Assembly: GCA_016125225.1 (NCBI GenBank)
Contig: WGME01000003.1
Coordinates: 992,001-1,056,000, forward strand
Reading direction: 5' to 3'
Source of the DNA: a bacterium
GTDB lineage: Bacteria; Planctomycetota; Planctomycetia; Planctomycetales; Planctomycetaceae
DNA length: 64,000 nucleotides
In this document: positions 7,829 to 15,348 of the stretch, piece after piece
Layout of the letters: every line of letters begins with the position of its first letter
How positions within the stretch are numbered: the stretch's first letter is position 1
Notes under the pieces: model-generated
What the model was told of the DNA's origin: nothing
Database searches by the model: none
Seen by the model: only the letters and a program-made list of their open reading frames with translations
Position numbers and translations under genes: made by a program

Positions 7829-10167
7829 TGCATCGGTCGGCGACTACCACGGCATCGTCCATGGTCGACAGCGATGGTTCAGTCCCTGCCTGGGTGCTGG
7901 GTGTGGCGGTGGGTCTGCTGGTCACCATCTGGTTGATTCCCCCCGAAGCCGCTATGGACGGGGAAACGAGTTGGCGGGCCATCGCCTGGCTGGTGCTGGC
8001 TAGTCTCTTCGCGGGTCAGCAGACCTTGCGTCGCACTGTCATTGATGTATCGGCCCCACGTGGGAACTGGTTCGACCTGGCGATCGGTCTGGTGATTGCC
8101 GGGCAATTGCTCGGCGCCATGCAGGTCTGGCTGATCGGCGGGCAGAAGCGTTCGGCTGCGAACTTGGCCATCGAATGGCTGGGGTTAGCGGCCGCGTGGT
8201 GGGTGCTGCGACGCATCGGGCATCACCCCGATTTTCGCCGGGCAATCGCACCGCTGATGATCAGCGCCGCCTCGGCCGCCGCAGTGTTGGGGCTTTGGCA
8301 GCACTATGTCGCCTTGCCAGAAATGGCCCGTGAATTCGGTCCCAAGATCGCCGAAGTCCGCGCGGCGATGGCTGAGGGCATCGGGACACCTGCCTTTCGG
8401 GAACTGGCAGCCGCTGGCATTCCCACCGCCGAACCAGGGCTCGGCATGTTTGAACGGCGGCTCTTGTCCAGCCAGGAACCGTTTGCCCTGTTTGGTCTGG
8501 CGAATACACTGGCTGGTCTGCTGGCTTCCGCCATGCTGTGGCTATTCTGTGGGTTGATGCCGGCACAACGGAGTGATTGGCGGTGGAAGTCCCATGCCCC
8601 CTCGTTACTGCTCCTGTTGTTGATGGCCTGGTGTCTGATTCTGACCAAAAGTCGCACTGCCTTGATTGGTGTGGTGCTGGGGATGGTCTGCTGGTCGACA
8701 CTGCGACTGCTGGGGCCATTGTCGGCCCGTTCGTTCTCACGGTGGGGCTTGTCGTTGGTCGGGTTATGTGTCGCGGTCGTCTTGTTGCCGTGGCTCCTCA
8801 CTAAAATTGGCGTGTGGGATGGGCAGGTGCTGTCGGAAGCACCAAAGTCGCTCACTTACCGCTTGCAATACTGGTCCGCGACCATGCAACTGATCCGGGA
8901 GCATCCCTGGCTCGGGGTGGGCTTGGGGCAATTTCGTCAACATTATCTCCGCGTCAAATGGCCCGCCGCGAGTGAAGAAATCTCCGATCCGCATAACCTG
9001 TGGTGCGATGCCTGGGTGAATGGGGGCTGCGTATCGGTACTGGGACTGTTGCTGGCGTGTCTGGCAACGCTTTTCTGTGTTCGTTGGCTCAGCAGTTCTG
9101 CCGCTTTCAATCCTGAAGTCTCAGGAGCAGAAAAACCTGTAGAACGTTCCAACGCCTCGACCGGAACTATCGTAGTCGTCGGTGGGATGCTGGCAACTCC
9201 GTTGTGGTTGTTCGTACAAGCCTATGGCGGGGCCTGGGATGATCGTTTGCTCGCGATGGGAGTCTTGATCCCTGTCTTCTTCTGGATTCTGAGCCGTAGC
9301 CCGGTATTGGAGATGCCGCCTGCGACACAGGGCTGGTGTGCCGTTTGGGCCTTGGTGCCGTTGTTCGTTCATTTGCATGGAGCCGGGGGATTTGAAATGT
9401 CCGGCGTGGGTCTGTGGGCAGAATTGTTGCTGGTCGTGGCAATGTCCGCAGGGGCCACGATTCCTCCGGGGGCGAGCCAGGTTGTGCCCGAAACGCCTGC
9501 ATCGACTAATCCCTGGCCTGACTGTGTGGCCGCATGTGGCATGTTGGGTGTGACTTCGGCGGTCATTGTGGGGCTCTGGCTGCCCGATGTTCGCTGCCGC
9601 CAGGCGCTCGATGAAACCTTTACGTTGAGTAGCCGACAGCCGGAATCAGCGAAATCGGCATTGCTACGGGCCGCCGCCGCAGATGACTGGAACCCTACGC
9701 CGTGGGGGCAACTCGGCGATCTGGCCCGTCAGTCGGCATTGCAGCAACAGTCGGCACGTGAACCGCAAGCCCGCGTACTGGACGAGTTGCATCAGGCCGA
9801 CGAATTCTTTCAGGCCCTGCAACGGCGCGATCCGTATAATCCCCACGGTTGGGTGAATCGGGCAGAAATCGCAGCCTTGGCTCACTCTGTCAGTCATAAT
9901 CCGCACGATTTGTCAGCCGCCGTCGATGCCTGGGCACAAGCCGTTGCGATGTACCCGACCAATGCGGCATACTTGACGCAGTGGGCCTTCGCTGCCGAAA
10001 AGGCGGGGGCAACCGAAACCGCGTTGGCTGCCGCACAACGGGCGCTGCAACAAGACCAGTTGAACCATGATTTATGGCACTTGGAACGCTGGCTGCCGGA
10101 AATCGAACATGATCGACTGGAATCACTGGTGCGACGTCACGAAGGCGGTCACCCTCCAGAGAATTGA
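7828..10167 (+). CDS. O-antigen ligase (Wzy_C/WaaL)-type membrane protein with TPR tail
   Basis: ATG 7828 overlaps the stop of the transferase gene (TAATG). The frame is open further upstream to 7735, but that part lies inside the neighbour. The product (779 residues) has a dozen or so hydrophobic helices over residues 20-560. A periplasmic loop carries SLTYRLQYWSATMQLIREHPWLGVGLGQF (spanning about 340-370) followed by DPHNLW, the hallmark of the Wzy_C/O-antigen ligase family, where the arginine and histidine act in glycan transfer or polymerisation. The last 170 residues are helical TPR-like repeats (for example NPHGWVNRAEIAAL and AYLTQWAFAAEKAGATETALAAAQRAL), a fusion common in planctomycete and verrucomicrobial members. 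With the WecA-like enzyme it probably builds or attaches a surface polysaccharide. Polymerase versus ligase cannot be told apart from sequence. Confidence 0.85.
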   Translation: MHRSATTTASSMVDSDGSVPAWVLGVAVGLLVTIWLIPPEAAMDGETSWRAIAWLVLASLFAGQQTLRRTVIDVSAPRGNWFDLAIGLVIAGQLLGAMQVWLIGGQKRSAANLAIEWLGLAAAWWVLRRIGHHPDFRRAIAPLMISAASAAAVLGLWQHYVALPEMAREFGPKIAEVRAAMAEGIGTPAFRELAAAGIPTAEPGLGMFERRLLSSQEPFALFGLANTLAGLLASAMLWLFCGLMPAQRSDWRWKSHAPSLLLLLLMAWCLILTKSRTALIGVVLGMVCWSTLRLLGPLSARSFSRWGLSLVGLCVAVVLLPWLLTKIGVWDGQVLSEAPKSLTYRLQYWSATMQLIREHPWLGVGLGQFRQHYLRVKWPAASEEISDPHNLWCDAWVNGGCVSVLGLLLACLATLFCVRWLSSSAAFNPEVSGAEKPVERSNASTGTIVVVGGMLATPLWLFVQAYGGAWDDRLLAMGVLIPVFFWILSRSPVLEMPPATQGWCAVWALVPLFVHLHGAGGFEMSGVGLWAELLLVVAMSAGATIPPGASQVVPETPASTNPWPDCVAACGMLGVTSAVIVGLWLPDVRCRQALDETFTLSSRQPESAKSALLRAAAADDWNPTPWGQLGDLARQSALQQQSAREPQARVLDELHQADEFFQALQRRDPYNPHGWVNRAEIAALAHSVSHNPHDLSAAVDAWAQAVAMYPTNAAYLTQWAFAAEKAGATETALAAAQRALQQDQLNHDLWHLERWLPEIEHDRLESLVRRHEGGHPPEN

Positions 10168-10293
10168 ACAAGTCAGAATGCCGGAATGGTTCACGCGATA
10201 TTCACCAGATCAGTGGCCTGAAGACTGTCTGGCGGACTAAACTGATGTTTTCTCAACCCCGATGGGGGTGTTGTTACTACCAGGGCTGATGCA

Positions 10294-11427
10294 ATGCGAC
10301 CAACAGGAGTGATACTGGCTGTTGTCTTTGGGTTTCTGGCGCTCGCCGTCACCGTGTGGATTGGCCGTTACGACGCCAAGCCACCGATGATCGCGGCGAA
10401 ACCGGCCGACCCCTACGAAGATTTGCCCGTGAACGAAAACGGACCGCATCCCAATGCTGTCGCCGAAGTTTCCGAATTCAACTTTGGCACCATGGCCGTC
10501 GGCAATTCCGGCGAGCACGTCTTCACCATCAAGAACGAAGGGGAAGGCGACCTGATGCTGAAGAAGGGCAGCTCCACTTGCTCCTGCACCGTGGGCGAAC
10601 TCTCGAACGATTCCAAGATCGCTCCGGGAGAATCGGTCGAGGTAAAGCTTAACTGGAAGATTAAGGCAATGACCGAAGTCTTCCGTCATTCAGCTTCCGT
10701 ACTCACCAATGACCCGGAGCATCGGGAAATTCAATTCGTCGTCACCGGCAAAGTTGATGAACCGTTGAAACTCAAACCGGCGACATGGGAAGTCGGTGAG
10801 CTTTCAACCGATGTGGCCGTGATGAAGGGCACCATTTTCTCTCCCGTCGATGATCAGTTCGACATTAAGAACATCGTCATGAAGGCCGACTGGGTGAAGA
10901 TTGAAAGCACGCCGATGACGGAAGAGGAATTGAAAGAGTATTCCGCCAAATCGGGCTACATTCTGACGGGGACCATCAGCCCCACGATGCCGATTGGCCC
11001 TTTCTTTACCGATGTGGCCGTGGAAACCACGCATCCTCTCGGTGGTACCTTGAACTTTCGCATCAACGGTATGCGTCCTGGTCCTTTGGAGATGTTCGGC
11101 CCCAGCTTCCGACCTGAAGCCAACGCGCTGATTTTGGGGGAATTCGCCGCCAAGGACGGTAAGTCGGCCACGATTTCGGTCTTCGCCCGCGACCTTGAGA
11201 CCGACCTGGAGTTGGAAGGGGCAGAAACCGAACACAATTCGGTGAAGGTCGAACTGGTGAAGGATGAACGCCTCACCGGCAAAGCCAAGCGCTACCTCTT
11301 GAAGATTGAAATTCCTCCCGGCGAACCGCAAGATCGCATGCGCAAGAAGTCCGAGAAGATCAATCTCAAATTCAATCATCCCGAAGCCAAGGAAGTTCGC
11401 CTGATTGTCGAATTTCTTGCCGTCTGA
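10294..11427 (+). CDS. DUF1573 domain exported protein
   Basis: A 377-residue protein with an N-terminal hydrophobic helix (VILAVVFGFLALAVTVWIG, residues 5-23), either an uncleaved signal anchor or a signal peptide. DUF1573 follows at about 60-150: FNFGTMAVGNSGEHVFTIKN, a Cys-containing turn STCSCTVGEL, then IAPGESVEVKLNW, the pattern of an Ig-like beta-sandwich. A second similar beta-rich half follows. The role of the family is unknown; members are envelope proteins in Bacteroidetes and PVC bacteria. The gene lies 47 bases before the tetrahaem lipoprotein gene on the same strand, and the two are probably co-transcribed. ATG 10294 has AGGG at suitable spacing; a 126-base gap separates it from the ligase-type gene. 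Confidence 0.85.
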   Translation: MRPTGVILAVVFGFLALAVTVWIGRYDAKPPMIAAKPADPYEDLPVNENGPHPNAVAEVSEFNFGTMAVGNSGEHVFTIKNEGEGDLMLKKGSSTCSCTVGELSNDSKIAPGESVEVKLNWKIKAMTEVFRHSASVLTNDPEHREIQFVVTGKVDEPLKLKPATWEVGELSTDVAVMKGTIFSPVDDQFDIKNIVMKADWVKIESTPMTEEELKEYSAKSGYILTGTISPTMPIGPFFTDVAVETTHPLGGTLNFRINGMRPGPLEMFGPSFRPEANALILGEFAAKDGKSATISVFARDLETDLELEGAETEHNSVKVELVKDERLTGKAKRYLLKIEIPPGEPQDRMRKKSEKINLKFNHPEAKEVRLIVEFLAV

Positions 11428-11474
11428 GCAGGCTTCGGAAGCATGGCCAAGACGGCCACAGAAGGATCGTTGTG

Positions 11475-13067
11475 ATGACGAATGCTGCACGGACGCCGCT
11501 CTCAAGGTCTCTTGGACGCCCGCATCGGACATCTTCTCGGATCGGTGTTGGTCTCCTGATCGCTGCGAGTGTCTTGAACTACGGATGCGGCTCGAATTCC
11601 GGTTCCGGCACATCCAGTTCAAAAGAGGCACCACCTGCAGAAGAAGTCTATGTTCGCCCCTTGTTGAAAGACTGGGAACCACCCGCCGTGGCCTTGGCAC
11701 TGTCGGGGGAACTGCATGGCTACCTGGAACCGTGCGGGTGTTCTCTCACGCAGTCGGGCGGGCTGGAACGCCGCGGCGATCTGTTTCGACAGCTTTCCGA
11801 AAAGGGATGGAACGTTGTTCCGCTCGATGCCGGTGATTTGCTTAAGCGTTCCCGTCGACAGGATCAGATCAAGTTTGAAGCCATTCTCGGGGGCTTGAAG
11901 CAACTCGGGTACTCGACGATTGGCACAGGGGAAAGCGAACTGCGACTTTCTGCCGATTACCTTGTCAGCCAGTTTGCGGGCGAGGGAATTCCACTCGCGG
12001 GGATGTTAACCAGCGCGAATGTCACCCTGTTTGATGCGCCGGATCTCGGCGTGCCCGTTCCCTGGCGCGTGATCCAAGCCGGTGACATGAAAGTCGGTGT
12101 GATTGCCCTTCTGGGAAAAAGTGCCGCCGACGAAGTCGCGCCCGAGGGGGTGGAAAACTTCATCACCATTCAACCGGCTGTCGACGCGCTGCGGGCCACG
12201 CTGCCGGTGGTCCAGGCCGAAAAGCCCGACGTGTTGCTGGTCATGTCAAATGGAAGCCTCGATGAAGCCCAGGCGTTAGCCAAGGAATTCCCCGAACTAC
12301 CACTGATCCTGGCGGGTGGCGGACCCGAAGACCCCGGCGACCAACCGAAAAAGATCGGCAACACGCTCATCCTGGAAACGGGGCACAAAGGGAAGTACGT
12401 CGGCATTCTGGGCTATTATCCCGGAGATGCTGACCCCTATCGTTGGGAACTCGTGAATCTCGACAATCGCCGTTTTCATGGCGACGAGCCCATGCATCAG
12501 GTGATGAAATCGTATCAACAGCAACTCCAGGAACTCGAACTGGCCAAGTCTCCTGAACTGGTCATCAGCCATCCTTCGGGGACCACGTTTGTCGGGGCGA
12601 AAACCTGTGGCGAATGCCACGCCAAGGCCTATTCCAAGTGGAAAGGGACGAAGCACGCCGCCGCGTTCGAAAGTCTCGCTCGTGGTCGCAAAGGGCAGGA
12701 AGCGAACTGGGTCTCGCGGATCTATGACCCCGAATGCCTGTGCTGCCACGTGACAGGCTGGGACCCGCGCGAAGTCCGCCGATTTGATTCCGGATACATC
12801 GATCAGGAAACCACCGCCCATCTGGCTGGTCAGCAGTGCGAAAACTGTCACGGCCCGGGCCAGGCTCACATCGATCTGGAACGGCAGTACCGCCAGGACC
12901 TGAAAAGTGTGACACAGGAATCGCTGACAGCCGCCCGTACCGCACTCAAGCTCAACTACAAGGAAGCCGAGTTGAAGGTCTGCTCGAAGTGCCACGACGA
13001 TGAAAACAGTCCCGGTTTCAAATTTGAAAAGTACTGGGACGAAGTGAAACACCCCTGGAAAGATTGA
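11475..13067 (+). CDS. Lipoprotein: degenerate 5'-nucleotidase-like domain plus tetrahaem cytochrome c
   Basis: ATG 11475 sits 8 bases after GAAGGA; an adjacent GTG at 11472 is possible. The N-terminus has a lipobox (LNYGC, Cys about residue 37), so the protein is probably lipid-anchored. Residues about 70-330 follow the 5'-nucleotidase/metallophosphoesterase outline (GELHGYLEP, SGGLERR, LDAGDLL, GYSTIGTGESE, LAGGGPED). However, the metal ligands of NDxHG, GNHE and GGHxH are mostly replaced (GELHG, GESE, GGGPED), so phosphoesterase activity is unlikely. The C-terminal part has four CxxCH haem-c sites at residues 378 (CGECH), 421 (CLCCH), 455 (CENCH) and 503 (CSKCH), in a spacing like cytochrome c554-type multihaem proteins. 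By family it would transfer electrons in the periplasm or envelope. Neighbours: DUF1573 upstream, DUF971 18 bases downstream. Confidence 0.85.
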   Translation: MTNAARTPLSRSLGRPHRTSSRIGVGLLIAASVLNYGCGSNSGSGTSSSKEAPPAEEVYVRPLLKDWEPPAVALALSGELHGYLEPCGCSLTQSGGLERRGDLFRQLSEKGWNVVPLDAGDLLKRSRRQDQIKFEAILGGLKQLGYSTIGTGESELRLSADYLVSQFAGEGIPLAGMLTSANVTLFDAPDLGVPVPWRVIQAGDMKVGVIALLGKSAADEVAPEGVENFITIQPAVDALRATLPVVQAEKPDVLLVMSNGSLDEAQALAKEFPELPLILAGGGPEDPGDQPKKIGNTLILETGHKGKYVGILGYYPGDADPYRWELVNLDNRRFHGDEPMHQVMKSYQQQLQELELAKSPELVISHPSGTTFVGAKTCGECHAKAYSKWKGTKHAAAFESLARGRKGQEANWVSRIYDPECLCCHVTGWDPREVRRFDSGYIDQETTAHLAGQQCENCHGPGQAHIDLERQYRQDLKSVTQESLTAARTALKLNYKEAELKVCSKCHDDENSPGFKFEKYWDEVKHPWKD

Positions 13068-13085
13068 CCCGGAGACCTGTGAACC

Positions 13086-13391
13086 ATGACCACCTTGGCT
13101 CCGCAAACCATCCGGGTTGTTAAAGAACAACAGACGCTCGAAATCGTCTGGCCCGATGTGGGGACCTTGCCGATTCCGTTCTTCGAACTGCGCTGCGGTT
13201 GCCCGTGTGCTGTCTGTGTCGACGAAATTACCGGACGGCCTTTGTTGAAGCGCGACACCGTTCCCGCCGACATTCATCCGCGCGGCATCGGCTTTGTTGG
13301 CAACTATGCCATTCGAGTCGACTGGAGTGACGGACACTCCACCGGCATTTTTACCTGGGAGCGACTGCGCGAACTGGGACAACCCCAATGA
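13086..13391 (+). CDS. DUF971 domain protein
   Basis: A 101-residue protein that is essentially one DUF971 domain (also the N-terminal domain of gamma-butyrobetaine hydroxylases). Visible marks are RCGCPCAVCVDEITG (about 36-50), with the C-x-C-x2-C cysteine group, then RGIGFVGNYAIRVDWSDGHSTGIF and WERLREL at the end. The domain is found near iron-sulphur and Mrp-type proteins and probably binds a metal, but no reaction is established for the stand-alone form. It starts 18 bases after the tetrahaem cytochrome gene and its stop overlaps the next ATG (ATGA, 13388-13391), so it is in the same transcript. Confidence 0.88.
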   Translation: MTTLAPQTIRVVKEQQTLEIVWPDVGTLPIPFFELRCGCPCAVCVDEITGRPLLKRDTVPADIHPRGIGFVGNYAIRVDWSDGHSTGIFTWERLRELGQPQ

Positions 13392-13978
13392 CGGCCGTGA
13401 CTCCCTATGAAGTGGAAATCAAGTATCGTGTCGGCAACGCTGCGGAGTTGCGGCAAGCCCTCTCGTCGCTGGGTGTCGAACTGGGCCCCGTCGAGTTACA
13501 GGTCGACCAGTTTTATCAGCATCCTTCGCGAAATTTTGTCCAAACCGATGAAGCCCTGCGGCTGCGGACCATCGGTGATCAGACCGTGCTGACCTACAAA
13601 GGTCCGGTGGTCGATCGGCGCACGAAAACGCGACAGGAACTGGAAGTCCTCTTGGAGCCGGGCCACGCTTCGGCAGTGACGATGTCGCTGATCTTAACGC
13701 AACTGGGCTTTCCGGCGGTTCGTGAAGTCCGTAAGGAACGTCGCTCTGGTTCGTTGAACTGGCAAGATCACCAGGTGATCTGCTGCTGGGATGAAGTGCC
13801 GGGCATCGGGACGTTCGTCGAATTTGAAATCGTCACTGATGGCCACGGCCGAACCGCGGCACAGGACATCATTCTCTCGCTCGCGGCCCATTGCGGACTG
13901 ACGGTGCAGGAACAGCGTTCGTATCTGCAGATGAACCTGGACCGTGACCGGGAATTCACCAGCGTCGAACCGGGTTAA
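13388..13978 (+). CDS. cyaB: CYTH domain protein, class IV adenylate cyclase / triphosphatase type
   Basis: A 196-residue CYTH (triphosphate tunnel) protein. The signature ExExK is at residues 8-12 (EVEIK), followed by Arg-containing strands that line the tunnel: EALRLRTIGDQTVLTYKGP (about 55-73) and TRQELEVLL (about 80-88). The C-terminal half has VREVRKERRSGSLN and FVEFEIV. Length matches CyaB-like class IV adenylate cyclases and short-chain inorganic triphosphatases; sequence alone does not decide between cAMP synthesis and triphosphate hydrolysis. The protein is cytoplasmic. Its ATG overlaps the DUF971 stop. Its stop overlaps by four bases the stop of the convergent small membrane protein gene. 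Confidence 0.88.
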   Translation: MTAVTPYEVEIKYRVGNAAELRQALSSLGVELGPVELQVDQFYQHPSRNFVQTDEALRLRTIGDQTVLTYKGPVVDRRTKTRQELEVLLEPGHASAVTMSLILTQLGFPAVREVRKERRSGSLNWQDHQVICCWDEVPGIGTFVEFEIVTDGHGRTAAQDIILSLAAHCGLTVQEQRSYLQMNLDRDREFTSVEPG

Positions 13979-14178
13979 ATCCCCAGAGAGAAGAACCAGA
14001 GCACGGCAAAGACTACGGCCATGAACCCGATGATCTGGGCAAAGAGTTTGGTCGCACGAATCAGAATCTTCTCCGGCAGTTCATAGCGACTGGCGCTATA
14101 GACCAGACTGATGACCGCCGCAAGGGGCAGCAGATAGAAGCTGACATGCAAGTCGGCGGCAGCAAGCAAAACCGGCAT
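13975..14178 (-). CDS. Small two-helix membrane protein
   Basis: A 67-residue protein with two clear membrane helices: VSFYLLPLAAVISLVYSAS (about 12-30) and LFAQIIGFMAVVFAVLWFFSL (about 45-65), joined by a basic loop (RYELPEKILIRATK). No family is recognised. It lies 41 bases downstream of the DUF6677-like gene on the same strand, so it is probably its operon partner. High hydrophobicity, a clean start and operon position support it being real despite its size. It overlaps the end of the convergent CYTH gene by four bases. Confidence 0.65.
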   Translation of the reverse strand: MPVLLAAADLHVSFYLLPLAAVISLVYSASRYELPEKILIRATKLFAQIIGFMAVVFAVLWFFSLGI

Positions 14179-14219
14179 TGATGAATTCCTGCGGCCTAGT
14201 CATCCGGCCGATGAGTCAA

Positions 14220-15128
14220 CTATCGAATCGTCTGCGGTGGGGTTGCCGACGGAGTTTCTGCGGTCGCTTTCGTGGCTGGTGCGGTTACCGCTTCGGTTTC
14301 GCTAGCGGTGGGCGGCAGCTCATCACCAAATCCGTAAGCCGGGCCTTCAATCGCATCCCAGACGGCGAGAACATTCAGCAGTCCCGCGATCATCGTGAAG
14401 GCGATCGCCAGATCATAAAACTTGCCCAAACGACCATGCAGATCTTGTAACTGTCCCGGCTCCGGCGGGGCACAATAACCATCGACGATGGGACGCGGAA
14501 TGTAACCCCGCAGAACTTGCGATTCATGCGGGTGTTGATTCGCCGTGCGGGCCACTGCACAAATGAGTGTGCGTTGAAAGCCAGCACTAACGGGGCGTTC
14601 CAGCCGAAATCCTCCATTCAGTTCCAGTTCGATCGGTTCCCCATCCAGCGTGCCGGTAAATTTGCCATGAGTTTCGGGGAAGCTGCCATCGAGATCGGTG
14701 ACCAGTTCAATCTGACCAACCAGTTCATTTGTTTCCGAACGGTCGGCCGGACCTTTCGTGATCAATTTTCCCTGAAAGGGAGCGGTGAGTGGAGCGGATA
14801 GCTGGTCCAGATCGCGATTTTGCAGACTCTTGGCCCGCCTGGTCTGATAGACCGCTGGCAACGCCGGAAGCCCGACGCAGACCTGGGCCAGATAATTCAA
14901 GCTGATACCGAAGCGGTTGTTCGGCAGGTGGTAAACTACGGCGCCTTCTCCCAGCTTCATCCCGCCGAAAAACGTGCCTAGGATGCAGACGAAATAGATG
15001 AGCCCCTTGAACCAGCGTCCCTGGTAAAAGTGGCCGGCGCCGGGAATCAGATACGCGAGCACGCCGCTGACAACCGCATTCTTTTCTTCCCAGGGTTTGC
15101 GGTGTACGGGCGAGCTCTCAACGGTCAT
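14220..15128 (-). CDS. DUF6677-like membrane protein with TM2-type N-terminus
   Basis: Start chosen at ATG 15128, which has GGAAGG 9 bases upstream; ATG 15176 and GTG 15188 are alternatives. The N-terminus (about residues 15-60) has the TM2-like pattern VSGVLAYLIPGAGHFYQGRWFKG followed by a hydrophobic helix, LIYFVCILGTFFGGM. A soluble middle part follows (about 95-215). A C-terminal helix pair sits near FYDLAIAFTMIAGLLNVLAVWDAIEG, and an acidic/Ala-Thr-Pro-rich tail ends the protein. The whole resembles a planctomycete family I know as DUF6677; no function is established. It is encoded with the small membrane protein at 13975-14178. Confidence 0.75.
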   Translation of the reverse strand: MTVESSPVHRKPWEEKNAVVSGVLAYLIPGAGHFYQGRWFKGLIYFVCILGTFFGGMKLGEGAVVYHLPNNRFGISLNYLAQVCVGLPALPAVYQTRRAKSLQNRDLDQLSAPLTAPFQGKLITKGPADRSETNELVGQIELVTDLDGSFPETHGKFTGTLDGEPIELELNGGFRLERPVSAGFQRTLICAVARTANQHPHESQVLRGYIPRPIVDGYCAPPEPGQLQDLHGRLGKFYDLAIAFTMIAGLLNVLAVWDAIEGPAYGFGDELPPTASETEAVTAPATKATAETPSATPPQTIR

Positions 15129-15348
15129 TCCAGCGGGCCTTCCATCTCGGTGCGACAATGATTGAGGTTGAAGCATCCTCACTTCCACCCCAACCAGCAG
15201 AGTTTAACAGAAGACCCCGGCAGGCCACCAGCCGGAAACCTCGCCTGATCTTTATCTTAGAGCAGGTGTTTTCCGCTCAACGTGGCAGTTGTTAGGCCTG
15301 CGATCTCTCCAAATCGCAGGCAATTCTGACGGATTTCTCCAGGGTGAT

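Noticed and set aside
10804-11700. Minus-strand frame of 298 codons across the DUF1573 and cytochrome genes
   Set aside because: It crosses two real genes and their gap, and no family resemblance is seen.
12297-13388. Minus-strand frame of 363 codons opposite the tetrahaem cytochrome gene
   Set aside because: It lies wholly over genes with clear family motifs on the plus strand. The translation is low in recognisable structure and is a typical high-GC shadow.
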